This document shows positions 7,737 through 8,046 of a stretch of DNA of 8,046 nucleotides, in pieces; position 1 is the stretch's first letter; each line of letters starts with the position of its first letter. The notes beneath the pieces were generated by a model. It saw only the letters and a program-made list of their open reading frames with translations. It made no database searches and had not been told where the DNA came from. Location of the stretch: NCBI GenBank assembly GCA_022361315.1, contig JAKSBB010000588.1, forward strand, positions 1-8,046, in the 5' to 3' direction. This DNA comes from Desulfobacterales bacterium (GTDB lineage: Bacteria; Desulfobacterota; Desulfobacteria; Desulfobacterales; Desulfobacteraceae). The translations under genes and the position numbers were made by a program.

Positions 7737-8046
7737 TCAGGCCGCCGGCCAATGGATGGTTATCCGGGTGATGTCGGCGGCATCTGATGCATGTACCCTG
7801 ATGTCTGCCCCGTGGATATCTGCTGTAAGACGGGCGGAATAGGTACCCAGGCCGGTGCCGAACTTCTTGCCCGAAGTGGCGTACTTATCAAAGAAAGTTC
7901 CGCGTATGTCTTCAGGCACCTCGGACGGATTATGCACGCGGACCACGGTGTATTCGCTGCTCTGGCGGCAGTCCACGGTGACCACATCCCCCTTGGCCGA
8001 GGCCTCCACCGCATTCTTGATCAGGTTGGAGAGCATGGAATGGGAC
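7737..8046 (-). CDS. Histidine kinase ATPase domain, C-terminal part (start beyond right edge)
   Basis: This fragment of about 103 residues is the end of a sensor kinase. The frame is open to the edge, reading SHSMLSNLIKNAVEAS, so the ATG at 8036 is an internal methionine inside the N-box and not the start. An F-box/G2 region follows (FFDKYATSGKKFGTGLGTYSARL). The usual DxGxG G1 motif is replaced by VHNPSEVPEDI, which I recall from a known subgroup of sensor kinases with a GTGLGTYSA motif. The protein ends WPAA with no receiver attached, so its output partner must be another protein. It converges on the 741-residue gene with an 18-bp gap and no clear terminator between them. Sensor and dimerisation domains are off-window. 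Confidence 0.9.
   Translation of the reverse strand, partial: SHSMLSNLIKNAVEASAKGDVVTVDCRQSSEYTVVRVHNPSEVPEDIRGTFFDKYATSGKKFGTGLGTYSARLTADIHGADIRVHASDAADITRITIHWPAA

Noticed and set aside
7741..7781. GCCGCCG / CGGCGGC inverted repeat near the convergent gene ends as a terminator
   Set aside because: The loop is 27 bases, there is no T run, and it lies inside the coding end of the histidine kinase gene.
7737..8036. A complete 99-residue gene starting at ATG 8036
   Set aside because: The frame stays open to the window edge and the methionine lies inside the ATPase N-box, so it is an internal residue of a larger kinase.

Overview
The window has two complete regulatory genes, one complete gene of unknown function, and two regulatory genes cut by the window edges. 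All the recognisable genes are for signal transduction or transcription control. There is no rRNA, tRNA, CRISPR array, insertion sequence or phage gene. Base composition is moderately GC-rich in genes and AT-rich between them. The long hybrid kinase, the multi-receiver/PAS protein and their sequence style suggest a Gram-negative bacterium, probably a Desulfobacterota (deltaproteobacterial) species. That assignment is inference from protein style; no marker gene is present.

Layout: On the minus strand, read right to left, come a GntR/FCD-type repressor (5279-4587), a 1052-residue membrane hybrid histidine kinase (4438-1280), and a REC-REC-PAS protein that starts at 1283 and runs off the left edge. 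The last two overlap by four bases (ATGA) and are almost certainly co-translated. The kinase has its own good sigma-70-like promoter in the 148-bp gap after the GntR gene. Its annotated start codon lies in the loop of a perfect 9-bp inverted repeat. On the plus strand, divergent from the GntR gene across a 213-bp AT-rich gap, is a 741-residue protein (5493-7718) that I cannot assign to any family. At the right edge, convergent with it and only 18 bp away, is the C-terminal ATPase end of another histidine kinase (8046-7737).

How it may work: The kinase carries HisKA, ATPase, two receivers and an HPt domain, enough for an internal His-Asp-His-Asp relay. The co-translated REC-REC-PAS protein is the obvious downstream partner. 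The repressor faces the 741-residue gene across a gap that contains a TTGACT/TATACA promoter. The perfect palindrome GTGTATACAC covers its -10, as expected if the GntR protein represses this gene.

The most novel item is the 741-residue protein. It is soluble-looking, with no signal peptide or membrane segment, and alternates small-residue-rich beta-like stretches (with GVKA-type motifs) with helical blocks. Its pairing with an FCD-type regulator, which normally sits beside metabolic genes, is unusual.
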